From Mixophyes australis (lineage: Eukaryota > Chordata > Amphibia > Anura > Limnodynastidae): a stretch of 64,000 nt of DNA. The stretch lies in the NCBI GenBank assembly GCA_036250195.1, contig JAVHZZ010000001.1:397112117-397176116 (forward strand), in the 5' to 3' direction. Positions 9,606-22,676 of this stretch are shown piece by piece. Each line of letters starts with the position of its first letter. Position 1 is the stretch's first letter. The notes beneath the pieces were generated by a model, which did no database searches, had not been told where the DNA came from, and saw nothing but the letters and a program-made list of their open reading frames with translations. Position numbers and translations under genes: made by a program.

Positions 9606-11142
9606 TACAGTCATGGCCAAAAGTTTTGAGAATGACACAAGTATTGGTTTTCACAAAGTTTGCTGCTTCGGTATTTTTAGACCTTTTTGTCAGATGTAGC
9701 TATGGTATACTGAAGCAAAATTACAAGCATTTCATAATTGTCAAAGGCTTTTATTGACAATTACATTAAGTTTATGCAAAGAGCCAATATTTGCAGTGTT
9801 GATCCTTTTATTTGAAGACCTCTGCAATTGGTTCTGGCATGCAGTCAATCAAGTTGTGGGCCCCATACTGACTGATGGCCGCCCATTCTTGTCTAATCAA
9901 TGCTTGGAGTTTGTCAGAATTAGTGGGTTTTTGTTTGTCCACCAGCCTATTGAGGATTGACCACAAATTCTAAATGGGATTAAGGTCTGGGGAGTTTCCT
10001 GGCCATGGACCCAAAATTTTGATGTTTTGATCCCCGAGCCACTTAGTTACCACTTTTGCCTTATGGCAAGGTGCGCCATCATGATGAAAAAGGCATTGTT
10101 CGTCGCCAATCTGTTCTTGGATGGTTGGGAGAAGTTGCTCTTGGAGGATGTTTTAGTATCATTTTTTATTCATGGCTGTGTTCTTAAGCAAAATTGTGAG
10201 TGAGCCCACTTCCTTGTCTGAGAAGCAACCCCACACATGAATGGTCTCAGGATGCTTTACTGTTTCAATGACACAGGACTAATGGTAGCGCTCACCTTTC
10301 CTTCTTTGGAAAAGCGTTTTTCCAGATGCCCCAAACAATCTGAAAGGGGATTAATCAGAGAAAATGACTTTACCCCAGTCCTCAGCGGTCCAATCCCTGT
10401 ACCCTTTGCAGAATATCAGTCTGTCCTTGATGTTTTTCCTGGAGAGATGTGGCCTTCTTGACACCAGTCTATCCTCCAAAAGTCTTCACCTCACTGCCTG
10501 CTGCCATTCCTGAGCAAGCTCTGCAGTGGTGGTGCCCTGTTCCGGCAGCTGAATCAACTTTAGGAGACAGTCCTGGCACTTGCTGGATGTTCTTGGGCAC
10601 GCTGAAGCCTTTTTCCCAACTCTTGAACCTCTCTCCTTGAAGTTCTTGATGATCCAATAAATTGATTGATTTAGGTGCAATCTTACTAGCAGCAAAATCC
10701 TTGCCTGTGAAGCCCTTTTTGTGCAAAGCAATGATGACTGCACGTGTTTCCTTGCAGATAACCATGGTTAACAGAGGAAGAACAATGATTTCAAGCACCA
10801 CCCTGATTTTAAAGCTTCCAGTCTGTTATTCTAACTCAATCAACATGACAGAGTGATCTCCAGCGTTGTCCTTGTCAACGCTCTCACCTTTCCTAATGAG
10901 AGAATCACTGACCTGATGTCAGCTGGTACTTTGGTGGCAGGGCTGAAATGCAATGGAAATATTGTTTTTGGGATAAAGTTCATTGTCATGGCAAAGAGGG
11001 ACTTTGAAATTAATTGCAATTCATCTGATCACTCTTCATGACATTCTGGAGTATATGCCAATTTCCATGATAAAAACTGAGGCAGCAGACTTTGAGAAAA
11101 ATAATATACGTGTCATTCTCAAAACTTTTGGCCATGACTTTA
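9606..11142 (-). mobile_element. Tc1-like DNA transposon (inactive)
   Basis: TA dinucleotides flank inverted ends: CAGTCATGGCCAAAAGTTTT at 9608 and the complement ending near 11140 (AAAACTTTTGGCCATGACT). The length of about 1.53 kb fits Tc1/mariner elements, which insert at TA and duplicate it. A broken transposase gene lies between the ends on the minus strand. Confidence 0.95.
9780..10830 (-). pseudogene. Tc1 transposase, frameshifted
   Basis: Read leftward, the N-terminal helix-turn-helix region appears as RAVIIALHKKGFTGKD with KIAPKS after it, then IIKNFKERGS in a second frame, so frame shifts are present near 10660-10700. The catalytic end appears at about 9960-10100 as FHHDGAPCHKAK and PWPGNSPDLNP. 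The codon for the final catalytic acid, expected right after NPI, reads TAG at 9970-9972. A cut-and-paste transposase of the DD34E class; this copy is inactive. Confidence 0.9.
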
Positions 11143-13764
11143 TACTGCATGCTTATGCTTTAAACAGTTTGTAAATGATGCTTAGTGTTCAAACTGGCCC
11201 TTGCTACACCAGCCTATATCTTCACATACTTGGGCTGTTTAAATATGAACTGGTCATGTTTCTTATTATTTCACACTAATTGCAGCTTTTTTTCCTAACT
11301 AATATTTTGATGCCCAAAACCTCTGTTGACACTGGATGGGGTAAATTAAAAATCTGATTTCAACTGCTTTTGAAATGTGACATCCACAGCATTTCACATT
11401 GCAGTTTTCTGTTCTAAACCATTTTATATTGTTTGGAATGTCCTAAAATCAAAACTAGGCATCCACAATAATCAAAGGCATCTGCCCTTCAGACTGGTCC
11501 TATAATGAGCTACCTTAGGCTGGGTCACTGGCCTACCAAGTCGAGTCTCCCCCCTCTCTTTACCTGGGCTAAAATTTGCCAGCCAGACCCTGACCATAAT
11601 TCTGACAAATTATGTATCAGTTGTTGAACTGTTTAGCTAACATGATTTTTCTTGTTGTCCATCGTTCATTTCCTTTCACTTTTGACTCTTTTCTTTATGT
11701 TGTTTTTATTGTCTCCTCTCCCATACGTCATTATTATTAATAAGCCATATTGGAGGAAAGGTCATTGAAGCTAGACCACACAGGTCTACGTTTCTAACCT
11801 ACATAATCATTTCCACATGACCACTTGATGATAAAGTTTATAACAAGATGAAGATTAAAAAATCCCTTCTACTAATTCCCCTAGACATCTAAAGGTACAT
11901 AGGTAAAATATTACTCAAATTATATCCACATAATTATGATAAATAAAAACAGATTGTACAAAAGTATGGAGCTCTTAAAGAGTGTGATCAATGTAAGTAT
12001 TCCATAATATGTGTTCTTTACTTGAATAGTCTCTCTGTGGTGCAGTTTGCATGGTTTTCTCCCAGTCAAAAAACATAGAAACATAGGGATAAGTTTATTG
12101 GATTCCAACAACCAAAAATGGACCCTATTGCGGAGTAGGGAATTTTCAACCTCCAAAAAGAAATCCTATTTCTTTACAATTACTTAAAAAAGAGTCAATA
12201 GAAACTGATTAAATACATTGACAATACTAAATCTTTCAATAGACCAGTTTGCACATTATCAGTCTCTGCATAATATTATCAGATATACAAGTTGTTTATA
12301 TTCACACATTTTCATTTGACCCACTTTTTTAATTATTTATTTTTGGTAATTCATATTTGCTAATGGATATCAATGAATAAAAAAACATTCAATTCATTTA
12401 TAATTTGTAATTAAACGCTTCTACATTACACATACTCATTTTCCATTTACCACAATCTAGTTTTCTTTGTTTGCTATGAATTGAAGACAGAAAAACCCCC
12501 ACACTGATCAATACAAGTATCTTAACACATCAAGTTTGATATGGTGCAGACCACATAGTGAGCCCTTAACCACAAACATGAGACAATTGGAATGTGCATT
12601 CTATCACAAGAATCTAACGCTCAGATTTCACAGCTTGTTCTGTTATTGCTGATTTCACCTGTCAACTACATTTAATATGCAGTAGTCAGCTATGTAGTTG
12701 ACTTTGACAAGAGAAAAGCAGATGAGATTTATTTTATTTCATTCTACGCTTATCAAATATATACTACATTGGCAAGCAATCCCTAGAAAAATATAGATGC
12801 TGTCAAATATTGAAAGACCAAAATTGTTCTTATTTCAATAAGCAGAAAAAGTTTTTTAGAGTACTTTTTTCATAAAGCTAGTATTCTTTCTTAAGCATCA
12901 ACCGACACTGTGACATGATTTCAATATGCCTATTTTTTATCAATTTAAGGAACTATAATTTAAGCCTTTACTATCATATAATTTCTCTCATATGAGATTT
13001 TTTGATTCAATCATGATACAATTTTATTTTTGCAATAAAACCTCTATAATCATCAACATCTTGGTTGCACTTATAACTATGGAGCAATCCTTTCCAACTT
13101 AAAGCTGCGTAATGCCTATTTTGTGTAAGTGAAATGATCCAGAACTGAATTGTATTGGAAAGAAATGATACTAGTAGCGTTTAAACTCCAAGCGCAATTT
13201 CACTTGTCGTCTTTCTCTATTTTAGAATATGCCCTTACTGCATAGCAAAGACATTGCCTGAGAGCAGAGCTCACTGCATTGCAGCCCTACAATCCAAAAT
13301 TGTGTGTTTCTGATGTAATTATGCCCATACTATTTTTGATTCACAATGTCTTCGTTTTTGTGCGACACTCCAGAGATTTATTTTGTGGGCATACTCACCT
13401 CTATTGGCTATAAGGCACCTAATTTGGGTCTGGGTTTGAGCTGTACCTGCTTCTTTGTACAATAGTATATGGTTGCTGCTAATTACATGTAATAAAAATA
13501 TTTCAGGTCATATATTAATTTATATATAATTATTATATTCAGAGCAGTTTTGAATAAATATCAGTTCTGCCTGTTTAGTGACAGAATGAAATATACCTCA
13601 TAGAAGCACAAATACAATCACTCAAGTTAAATAAATAAAGTATCTGACTTAAAATAAATTAATTAATTCAGTAATATATAACAATACCTGGGGTCTGGTG
13701 CTGCTACGCTCTGGTCCCCAGGTGGGAAATCAGGGTACAAGTGCCCAAATACCACTGAGTGCTA
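11143..13764. other. No gene seen
   Basis: About 2.6 kb of AT-rich DNA without a frame that resembles a known protein. A short piece around 12070-12130 (ACATAGAAACATAGG) resembles LINE 3' sequence but is too degraded to place. Confidence 0.5.
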
Positions 13765-14588
13765 CTTAAATACAGGTGTTGAGTACACCTTCCAATGCGA
13801 TACAAGGCCATCAACAAAATTGCATCGACATACATCTTCTCACTTGTCTCAAAATATCTCCCAACTCGACACCTCCATTCTGCACAACATCTGAGTCTCT
13901 CTTCCACTCTTATCACTTCCTGCCATTCTCGGTTAGAGGCCTTTTTTCGGACTGCACCCACTTTATGGAATTCCCTCCCTCGCACTACAAGACTTTACGC
14001 TAGTCTTCAAACGTTCTCTGAAAACCCACCTCTTCAGACAAGCTTATAATATTCCTATACCACCTTCTTAATCTCCCTAGGTTACAATATTACCAACTTC
14101 TACATAGCTTACACAAGACAACAACCCTCTGACCAACATTGCTGTGTGACTGAACATACAGCTCACTAAATACTTTGTAACCTTTGCATTCTAGCTGGAC
14201 AAATATGCAGTATGATGTAGCACTTACCCTTGTGTATCAGACCATTGTCCCATAGATTGTAAGCTTGTGAGCAGGACCCTTTTACCTCTCTGTATGTATG
14301 TATCATCATCATCATCGTTTATTTATATAGCGCCACTAATTCCGCAGCGCTGTACAGAGAACTCATTCACATCAGTCCCTGCCCCATTGCAGCTTACAGT
14401 CTAAATTCCCTAATATAGACACACACTCACAGACAGACAGACAGACAGAGAGGGAGAGACTAGGGTTAATTTTGATACAAGCCCATGTATTACCCAGTAT
14501 TGTTTTATTACTGTTTTTTCCCAAATGTAAAGTGCTACGGAATCTCCTGGCGCTATATAAATAAATGATGATGATGATGATGATGATG
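13765..14588 (+). mobile_element. L2-type LINE, 3' end, with nested SINE piece
   Basis: The conserved C-terminus of L2-type ORF2 is visible in two overlapping frames (RYKAINKIAS, FFRTAPTLWNSLPR, then LQTFSENP), with frame shifts. It is followed by the L2 3' UTR (AGATTGTAAGCTTGTGAGCAG) and terminal GGCGCTATATAAATAAATGATGATG. It is the same family as the copy at 61425-62897. The 3' UTR is split at about 14300 by the SINE-like piece. Confidence 0.85.
14300..14475 (-). mobile_element. SINE 3' portion inserted in the L2 tail
   Basis: Minus-strand copy of the SINE seen complete at 25591-25915: ATC repeats, TTTATATAGCGCCACTAATTC, GCAGCGCTGTACAGAGAA, TCCCTGCCCCATTGCAGC, then ACAGACAGACAG. The L2 3' UTR resumes at CATGTATTACCCAG, and short TATGTAT-like words on both sides suggest the target duplication. 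Confidence 0.75.
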
Positions 14589-14590
14589 CA

Positions 14591-15584
14591 ATACTCCCTG
14601 AGGAATGGGTCCCATTAAAAGTGTAGGCCTTTTAATTATTTATTTAGCAAACCTTGCTTGCTTGAAAAAGTCTGTGGTTCAGATGAAACGTGTCACTTTA
14701 TCCATGCTGCCTTTACCACTGGATCATAACTCTTCTATGAGGAATCTGGTAATAAGTGGAACTATCTTTGACACTTGTATCTTGTCCGGACTCGTAGGAG
14801 GTGCGCACCGAAGATATTTTCTACATTGCTTCATTCTGTGAGCTGCAGTGACGGCGAGAAGGTAAAACCTTTATCACTCTCTGACCCATTGACAGGTTAT
14901 GCTGGGAGCAAGATCGGACACTAACACCCACGGAGGCTTGTTCACTCTAATCTGACTTCAGCCACTTGGCCGGTAAGAGGATTTACCTGACGGGTGATTA
15001 CTATTGAATGTCCCTGCTACAGAGATATCAGCCTGCTTGTGGTCTTTTTTGTGGTAGCCGTACTGACGCCAAAAAGGAACTATTCTTTCTCCTTATCTAA
15101 AGCGGACAACTGTTTGACTTTATAAACATACTCATAGAAGTGGATATAAACGATTTATCAGTCAATTTGAATTTGTCTACCCATTTCATCACTCCGGATA
15201 GATATATTTATGTATAATCTTTTCCGATGTCGACATTATTCGAATTGTACATTTTCTATCAGCCTATGGAGATCTTAGCATATATATGCAACTCATGTGA
15301 TTTTTACATGTACAAAGGTTTTTAATGTTATTGGCAGGAAGGTATTTCCCTGTAATGTATGGTAGTTACTGTTATGTGTTTACCTTTGCCTAGCTAGATG
15401 GTATTCATGCATGTATTTCAATCTTATAGACGCATTATCAATATCCAATTTTTTATATATACCCTTTGTTAGCCTATACTGTTTCTAGGCATATCTATAT
15501 CTATATATGTTTATGTTTTGAACTATATTAAACACTTGTATTCAGTATTTCTGTGCAACTCCATGTTTTTTCTTTGTGACATAG
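14591..15584 (+). other. Possible Penelope-type remnant with hammerhead-like core
   Basis: No frame resembles a protein. Positions 14661-14696 read CTTGAAAAAG, TCTGTGGTTCAGAT, GAAACGTGTCAC, which resembles a decayed hammerhead core followed by stem II and GAAAC-GTC, as found in Penelope-like element ends. The rest of the stretch is unassigned. Confidence 0.35.
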
Positions 15585-16208
15585 TCATGATGCTGTGAAA
15601 AGAAACCGGAATATATAAGAATGTCATCCAGATAAACCACCAAGTATCTACCAAGACACTATCTCATGGCATCATTAATTCCTGGAATACAGCAGAAGCA
15701 ATATTTAGTTCAAAGGGCACTACCAAGTATTCGTAATTCCCTGCGCGTGAGTGCTGAACGCAGTTTTTCACTCATCCTCCTAATAGATAACCTAAGAGGT
15801 TGTATGCCTCTCGGAGGTCAATCTTGGTAAAGATTGATGTTCCTATCAATTGATTTAACATTTCTGAAATAAGGGGGAGAGGGTATTTCACAGTTATTTG
15901 GTTCAACACCATGTAGCTCACACAGGGTCTCAGACTCCCATAATTCTTGGCCATGAAGAATAGGCCGCACCCAGTGTATATTTGGAGGGTCTGATGAAAA
16001 CTTTAGCTAGGTTTTTGAAAATATAATCCTCTACTGCCTTGAGTTCAGGTGAAGCCAGGTTGAATAGTCTGCCTTTGGGCAGTTTAGCACAATTATATGG
16101 CCTATGGGGAGGAAGAGTGTGTACGGCTTCTTTACAGAAGACATCTGCAAATTCTATGCAGCAGGAGCTGACAACGATGAAGCCAGTCTTACTGGAAGTG
16201 GAATACAA
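15585..16208 (-). pseudogene. Gypsy reverse transcriptase fragment
   Basis: Pieces read ADVFCKEAVHTLPPHRPYNC, then NLAKVFIRPSKY, GSLRPCVSYMVLNQITVKYP, LPLISEMLNQL and IFTKIDLREAYNLL, the fingers-to-palm region of Ty3/Gypsy RT. Further left (15590-15780) a shifted frame contains a YLVVPFELN stretch and a damaged version of the YLDD region. Several indels separate the pieces. Confidence 0.88.
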
Positions 16209-16406
16209 GATTGTGGACAGTGTTCACCCCAACGAATGATTTGTCTATGTGCCCTGTCAATCTGTGGATTGTGTTGAGACAGCCATGGAAACCCTAACAG
16301 CATGTGATAATAAAGGAGACCTAACAAAATACAAGGAGAGAACTTTGGAATGTAGGCACCCTACCTGTAAGATAAGAGGGATGGTTTTCAGTCTTATGTG
16401 TTCTCC

Positions 16407-16595
16407 TTAAAGTAAGGCTCCATCTAAATTTGAAATAAAGACTGGGGTTTTCAAAGGTATGTTGACTATCTTAAATTTCTCTGCCATTTCCAGGTCACTG
16501 AAATTTCCTGGTGCTCCACTGTCCACTAGAGCAGTGGTAGGGAATTGAATGGAGTCAAAAGAAATTTCCACAGCGATCTGCAGGGAGTTGGGCAT
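16407..16595 (-). pseudogene. Gypsy aspartic protease fragment
   Basis: Contains TTALVDSGAPGNFSD, the catalytic D-S-G box with the residues normally following it in Sushi-class elements. About 60 residues remain open. It lies between gag and RT as expected. Confidence 0.85.
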
Positions 16596-16707
16596 TCTCG
16601 TACTGACAACAGGAAATTGTACTAAAGCACTTTTGATGGTGTCAGTAAATCCTACTCTGAATTAGCGACATAGAACCACGTAAATCCATCAAGAGTCCAC
16701 TGACCAC

Positions 16708-17178
16708 CTATGGAATTGAGAGCAATATTCCGCTGCTGATTTTTGCCCTTGCCTTACAGCACGAAGGAAGGACCCTATAAAGGTCATCATATAGGAGGTC
16801 CAGGACATTGAAGAAGGCATCTATAGACGATAAAGTAGGACTATGGGCATCAAGTCCAAAAGCCCAGGTATGACGATCATACTGTAACAGAGAAATCACA
16901 CTTCCCACTCACTGCTCCTTGGTGCCCAAAGTGATTGGCCTGACTCTAAAGTATAGCATGCATCTATCCTTGAAATTCCGAAATAGCTTCCAATCTCCAG
17001 AAAATCTGTCCAGTAAATTCAGCTTAGACTCTTTCAACGAGGGAGAGGTGGCTTGGGCAGCATGGGCTGCAACTTCTTGTGTGTGGATACGTCTTGGACT
17101 GCCTGAAGTAAGGCTTGTATTTGACTGCCCAAAATCTGAGCAGGACATGGTTGCATAGCCTCCATGTGTCGTGTCCAA
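16708..17178 (-). pseudogene. Gypsy gag (capsid) fragment
   Basis: Two open pieces in different frames. 16909-17178 has DRFSGDWKLFRNFKDRCMLYF and 16708-16908 has GSVISLLQ, then WAFGLDAHSPTL and DAFFNVLDLLYDD, which match the order of conserved stretches in Sushi-type capsid. No zinc knuckle is visible before the protease. Confidence 0.8.
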
Positions 17179-17200
17179 AATATTTTGGGCAGATGATAAT

Positions 17201-18331
17201 GTTAAGGGTAGAGTAGCATGAGATCCTCAACTGCTAGAACTGCTTTGTGAGATGTTCACCTTTAGCAGCCCCCTTTCCGAGGAACTTGATACTTTCTACA
17301 GTACTTGTTTGCCCCCAGGACTGAAGCCCAGGTAGTAGCAGTTGCTGATTTAGAACTTGTCCAGTGGAGTGGACAAAACACAGTAGGAGGCAGTGAGAAA
17401 CCAGGATGTTACTTGCAGAACTCAGGGCTAAACAGTCAAGGCCCAAAGCAGAGTAACAGACAGGCCTAATTCAGGAGCAGGAGAAATCAGCAGTTCCTTT
17501 TAAACAAACCAGACTTAACATGAGCCCCTGAATGCACAGTTGCTTTCCCTCTTTGCTGCATGTTGTACAATAATTCTTTCCTATTGTTTTTCTCTTTTCT
17601 ATAAAATAATCAGGAACAGTGTGTGGCTCAGTAGACACTGACGTTCTGTGACACAGAAATATGCAAAAAGCATGTGTTACTAATAAAGGGGTCAAGGTAG
17701 AGAATATTAGGATTTAGACTGACTATAGTGTTTACAAACAAAAGGCCTTGGAAAGCATTTTTCTTCATTGTCTCTGTCCAAGAGTTAAATCAGTTTAAGC
17801 AGAACAAGAAAAAACTAGTTTTAGTAAATATAAGCAAAAATTTTAGCAGAAATTATTAAATCTTTATAATTTAATAAGGATAAAATCTTTAGAATCTCAC
17901 ACTTTATTAGCTCATTAGCTGAGACCATGATATTTAATATCCAAAAAGACTATGTCAGAAATTGATATTTCTGTTTTAAACAATTTAATATTTATTCAAC
18001 TTAGGCAAATCTGTCTTTTTTCAGCCACAAGCTCAATAAAGATCTTGTTCCAGAATGAACACAGGAAACTGTGCAGGTATACATGAATATGACATACAGC
18101 TGCAGCCCAAATGCAGTCTTGTGATATTATTCCTATTGGGCAGAAAGCTATTATCAGAGCACTTGTGCTGTTATATGTCATAGATGTCAGTGGTAGATGT
18201 TAACTCACATGAAGCTTTTAGACATCATTTCAAAACTTGTTGTAACAGATGATATATACATTTACACAGTTGCTCACAGTTGGTACTTATTGCAACAGAC
18301 AGACAATATGATATACACTGCTAGGTTAAAC
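17201..18331. other. No gene seen; possible 5' UTR of the Gypsy element
   Basis: The first 260 bases lie where the Gypsy leader would be. The remainder is AT-rich and unassigned. Confidence 0.4.
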
Positions 18332-18472
18332 ACGTGTGTGTGTGCGTGCGTGCGTGCGTGCGTGTTAGGGAATTTAGACTATAAGCCCCAATGGGGCAGG
18401 GACTGATGTGAGCAAGTTCTCTGCACAGCGCTGCGGAATTAGTGGCGCTATATAAATAGATGATGATGATGA
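18332..18472 (+). mobile_element. SINE 3' tail
   Basis: Begins in a GTGTGC/GTGC simple repeat and runs TTAGGGAATTTAGACT, CCCCAATGGGGCAGGGACTG, GCGCTGCGGAATTAGTGG, GCGCTATATAAATAGATGATG. Same family as 25591-25915, but 5'-truncated. Confidence 0.85.
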
Positions 18473-20940
18473 AATGCAGATGGTAAGCTTATATTGTGGG
18501 CAATGTCAGAGAACAGGTTGATTATATATTTTGTGCCTCTGGTCACTTTATATATCTATATATAAGTAAGTTTACACAAAAAGGTTGCAGCTCTAGTTAT
18601 ATATGTCTTTTTAATTCAACTGTCGCTGGAAGAACCTTGCTGAGAGCTGATCTTCCTGTCTGGGCATGCTCAGTAGAGCTATGCAGATGACTGGAGGCTG
18701 CCCCAATTTCTGTCTTCACAGGGGACGCCACCACCAAGATGGGAGACGGAGCTTAGCGCTCCATATTAACAACTCCCCTATTTTTGTGCTAATACACCTG
18801 TATCTCCATGATGGCAGCGTCTGTAAGACACATTTTGCAATTTCGTAAGTGTGGATTGCAGTATTCCTTCCTGGGTGTGGGAGTAGGCTAGGTGCTTTAA
18901 GCAATAAAATGTAAAAGTAAGATTCTGTTTCGTGGGACGAGATTATTTCAATGAAAATCATGGGGTGAAAAAGGTGCATATAAGGGGGCATTTTCTCCCC
19001 CCAAAAGGACTTTTTTCTTTATTTTTTGTTTTTGGTTTTTTTGTGTTTTTTCTACACATCTTTAGATAGTGGAGGTAACCAGACTTCGGTGGCATATGCT
19101 ATCAATGGGGAGCGTTTTGTACCTTCTAGATACACTTTATATGGGAAGGGTATCTTTTCTAATGTAATAATAACATATCACAATGTCCATTTAGTCTTAT
19201 GATTAATTTTGGACATAAATGAGGCTAAACTGAACAGTATTTTATGAGAAGAATTGAAAAGCTGAGGTAATGAAGGTGGTCCTAAAATGTTAGTAGCTGG
19301 ATGTTTAAGTGTTGTTACAAACCTCTTCCATCATTTGCACTGGTAGTCAGACCCGCAACTAGCAAAAGGTTGTATCTAGTGTTTTCAAAGGGGCAGTTAC
19401 AAATTTTGAAAATGCGGTGTGCTGTGGGCTGTGGGCTGTGTAAAGAAAGATTACGAGTATTTGTGCAAATAGATATGAATTGTACACCTGCATATTTTGA
19501 AGTTCATAAATGACCTTTATTGGGAGGTTTGAAGGTTCGTACATCTGTGGATCTGTAACCAATTACATCAGTATATGAAGTCTGATAAAATAACAGTTTT
19601 TAACGATGAAGCAAAAAGTAGCTGGGTCTCGTACAGCAAGTAAATTACTAGGAGTGAGGTACACATTTGTCATCCTCAGTGCAGATAAGAAAACAAAATG
19701 CTGTTACCAGTCAGCCAAGTTCCTTATAATCAACAACAAAGTCTCTTGTGCTAGTGCTGCCATTGAGAAATTATGTTCATCATAATCAGGATATAAAAAT
19801 TAGTGAAGGAATTGTGAGTGATGTTAATGCTACCTCCCTACAGATAAGGTGCATCCAGGAAACATTATAACATAATTATACTGTGTATATAAAGTTCTTT
19901 GCTCCTATTAAAAGAAATGGCTGCATACTCAAGGGGCTCATCTGTAAAGATAAATGTAGGATGATATAGGATTACTAACCTAAATCTGCAAACATAGTAC
20001 TGCCACTAAGCCTAGAAGAGTTAGACAAGTCTGGTTCTTCAGATCACATTAGGGTCTAGATGGAATGTTGAAGATTTATTTTTGGCTTTATATCATATCA
20101 TAAGATAAGACACACCAACTTGCTCCAAATGGCATTCAGGACTGGCACGGGTTGCCATAACTTATCCAGCAGATCTACATAGTACAAAAGTATATGTCTA
20201 TTTACAATTTAAACGTGTTTGTTGTTAGACAGTGACATCTGATTACTAAATACTAGAATGATCTTTCATAGTAAAAGGACCAAGCTTTTTCTTGTCATAA
20301 ATAGCCTTTATTCTCTTTCTTTTCTTATCTGCGCAACCCTATATGAGCCTGCCATTACACGCCAACTTTAATTGGACAAGTCAGTGCTACCTTATTACAA
20401 TCTCAGTTGGTGATGTTCAGATACTCTTGGTGCAATCGATTAGACTACACAGCAAATAATTCCATCACTATAGTATAACTGACCTGATAGTTAACGTAAA
20501 TGCTGTCTGTAGCCGACTTCAACCTTTATTAAGATTTTTGTCCATTCTGCTATGTCTCCAATGTTGTGTGGAGTAACTGAATAGAGTCATAAGCAGGGGT
20601 GGAAAGAAATAGCAGATCTGTATGGATTCCAACTAGGATCAATCCAAACGTGCTTTTCAAACATGTCCAATAAGTGGAGTGATTATAGGTTGGTAGAACC
20701 AACAATTCTTTATTACTTCATTATTCAATGTGTTTTATACGAACATCATTGTTCACTGTTTGCCATTCATTGTATCTTATGCACTGTGCATTGCCTGCAC
20801 TTCAATTGTGGATTCATTGTCACTTATCCGAGCCATCTGGTTCATTCCACACTTACCAAGTCAATTATCATTAGCACCTGTGATCAATGACTAATACCTA
20901 CAAATACTGGCTAGGATCACCAGTATGCTCTCAGAAATCC
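18473..20940. other. No gene seen
   Basis: About 2.5 kb with short chance frames only. No inverted termini or LTR ends that I could pair. Confidence 0.5.
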
Positions 20941-20980
20941 CTGAGGAAGCCCATGGTCATACCCCGCGGACGAATCGCAT
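20941..20980 (+). ncRNA. Hammerhead-like motif, Penelope-type (degenerate)
   Basis: CTGAGGA at 20941 followed by a GC-rich stretch and GGACGAATCGC. This matches the pattern CUGANGA, stem II, GAAA of hammerhead ribozymes with one change in the GAAA box (GAAT). Penelope-like elements carry such ribozymes near their ends. No convincing stem II pairs here, so this is a decayed or coincidental copy. Confidence 0.3.
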
Positions 20981-21216
20981 TGGGTAGTTATATTATGTTT
21001 TTTGTTTTTCCTAGCCTTTCACACTCAATTTTTACTCCAATCAGTCATCACCGGCATTATCACCACAACTGCGGGCCATAGGTTAGCCGCATCCCGGCAT
21101 CACAAGTGCTCCACACAACATTGGAGTTACAAGAAACACTTTTGCTCTGTGACTTCTTTGCAATTATTACAAGCTATACAATACTGCAGTTGAATATATA
21201 TATGTTTGTAAGTTGT

Positions 21217-21261
<45 letters not shown>

Positions 21262-22676
21262 TCTCTCTGAATTTATGTTTTTAATTGTTCTGGCCAGAAC
21301 ATGTGTATAACACATTATTGAATAAAACTATTATCTTTGATGTCTACACATTGATATGGCCCAGGTACCTAATATACTTTTGTATTTAATACCGTGATTT
21401 AGGTTTGGGACTCAAGTGTAATAATAATTATGGCATCTCAGTGTGGTCAGTGACTGACAGCAACCTCGGCTTTCTAGCTGTAGTTGATTAGCTTTTCAGT
21501 CTGGTCCCTTTTAAAGCTGTTATTTCCAAATTCACTAATACATGTGAGAAATATTGTTTTCCTGCCCTTTATCAGTTTCCTTTAACGTAAAATAAAACAC
21601 TCACAAAGTAACCCTTTGATGTAATACACAAAAAATGATACACATCCATATGATCATTTCAACTTGTAATAACAAGTATTGACATTGTGGTATGACAAAA
21701 TGACAAAAAGAGATAGAAATAATATGTTACCATGTTAGCATTAAAATCAGTAAAATAAGGGATTTCAAATTTTATAGCGATATCAGCAGGATTTCCTATA
21801 GTGGCAGCTGACTGGCAAAGTAATGAAAATGCCTAATGCTTTTTAATAAGTATGGAATCTGCAGCATTAAGAAGTCAATCCTGATGCTCAACTCGTTTGA
21901 ATAAACCCTGGTCACATTTTTTTTTTATTTCAAACATAGCTGTTTCTCTGTGGTGGGATAACAACACTACAAAAAATATACCCAGCAAAAAATCCCTGGC
22001 GTGTAGGCACAAGCGTTAATAATAATGAAGGAATTGTAAGAAGAATTGAGTGTGACACTGAACATCTCTTACAATCCATGTTATCACTTCATTTCAATAG
22101 AAATTATCATGGTTTCGTTGTTTAATGCAGTACAATAATTTCCTCATAATTCATCATCTCCTGAATTAAAAGAGAACTATTACTCAGTGCACAGTCATCT
22201 GATGGCCACTGTAAAATGCAGAGCTCTCCTTATCGTATGGCCAATGTACAAAGATGAAATCGATCATTTGGTACTTCTTTATAGTTAATATTTTTATTTT
22301 CAACTTCTCTCCTAAAATACTATTGGGTTTAGCCTCATGTATATCTTAAATGATGAGAACACTTATTTCACTAGATATAAACGTTGTTTCATTAAAAATA
22401 TCTGCTAACGTCTACTTTTATACCTTTAAGGACATGTATAAACTAAGACTTTTTTCTGTGATAAAATGCAACTTCCGAACCCCTCAATCATTATAAAAAT
22501 TATAACACCCCTAAAAAAAAATCTACATTTTTGCATTTGGGTGCAAAAGTAGATGCACCCAAAGCAAAGCAGCGCTCCACCCAGAGCACTGTGTGGAGTC
22601 ACATAGCTTTAGATTTCCCAGATCTGTATGTCTAGTGCTCTGGCCACAACTTTGGGATGCAGTGGTGATGGGTGAA
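20981..22676. other. No gene seen; TA microsatellite at 21222-21260
   Basis: AT-rich sequence with a run of about 19 TA units at 21222-21260 followed by CTCTCTCT. Nothing else was recognised. Confidence 0.6.

Larger units (their letters stand above)
15585..17200 (-). mobile_element. Sushi-type Ty3/Gypsy retrotransposon, decayed internal part
   Basis: Read leftward from 17200: gag, protease and the first half of RT in the usual Gypsy order, all frameshifted. No LTR is recognisable at either side, and RNase H and integrase are missing on the left. The gag and protease resemble the Sushi class, from which mammalian RTL/PEG10 genes derive (family knowledge); the match is by motif, not alignment. 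Confidence 0.85.

Noticed and set aside
13795..14049. An 84-codon host gene
   Set aside because: It is the C-terminus of an L2 ORF2, identical in layout to the copy at 61729-62052.
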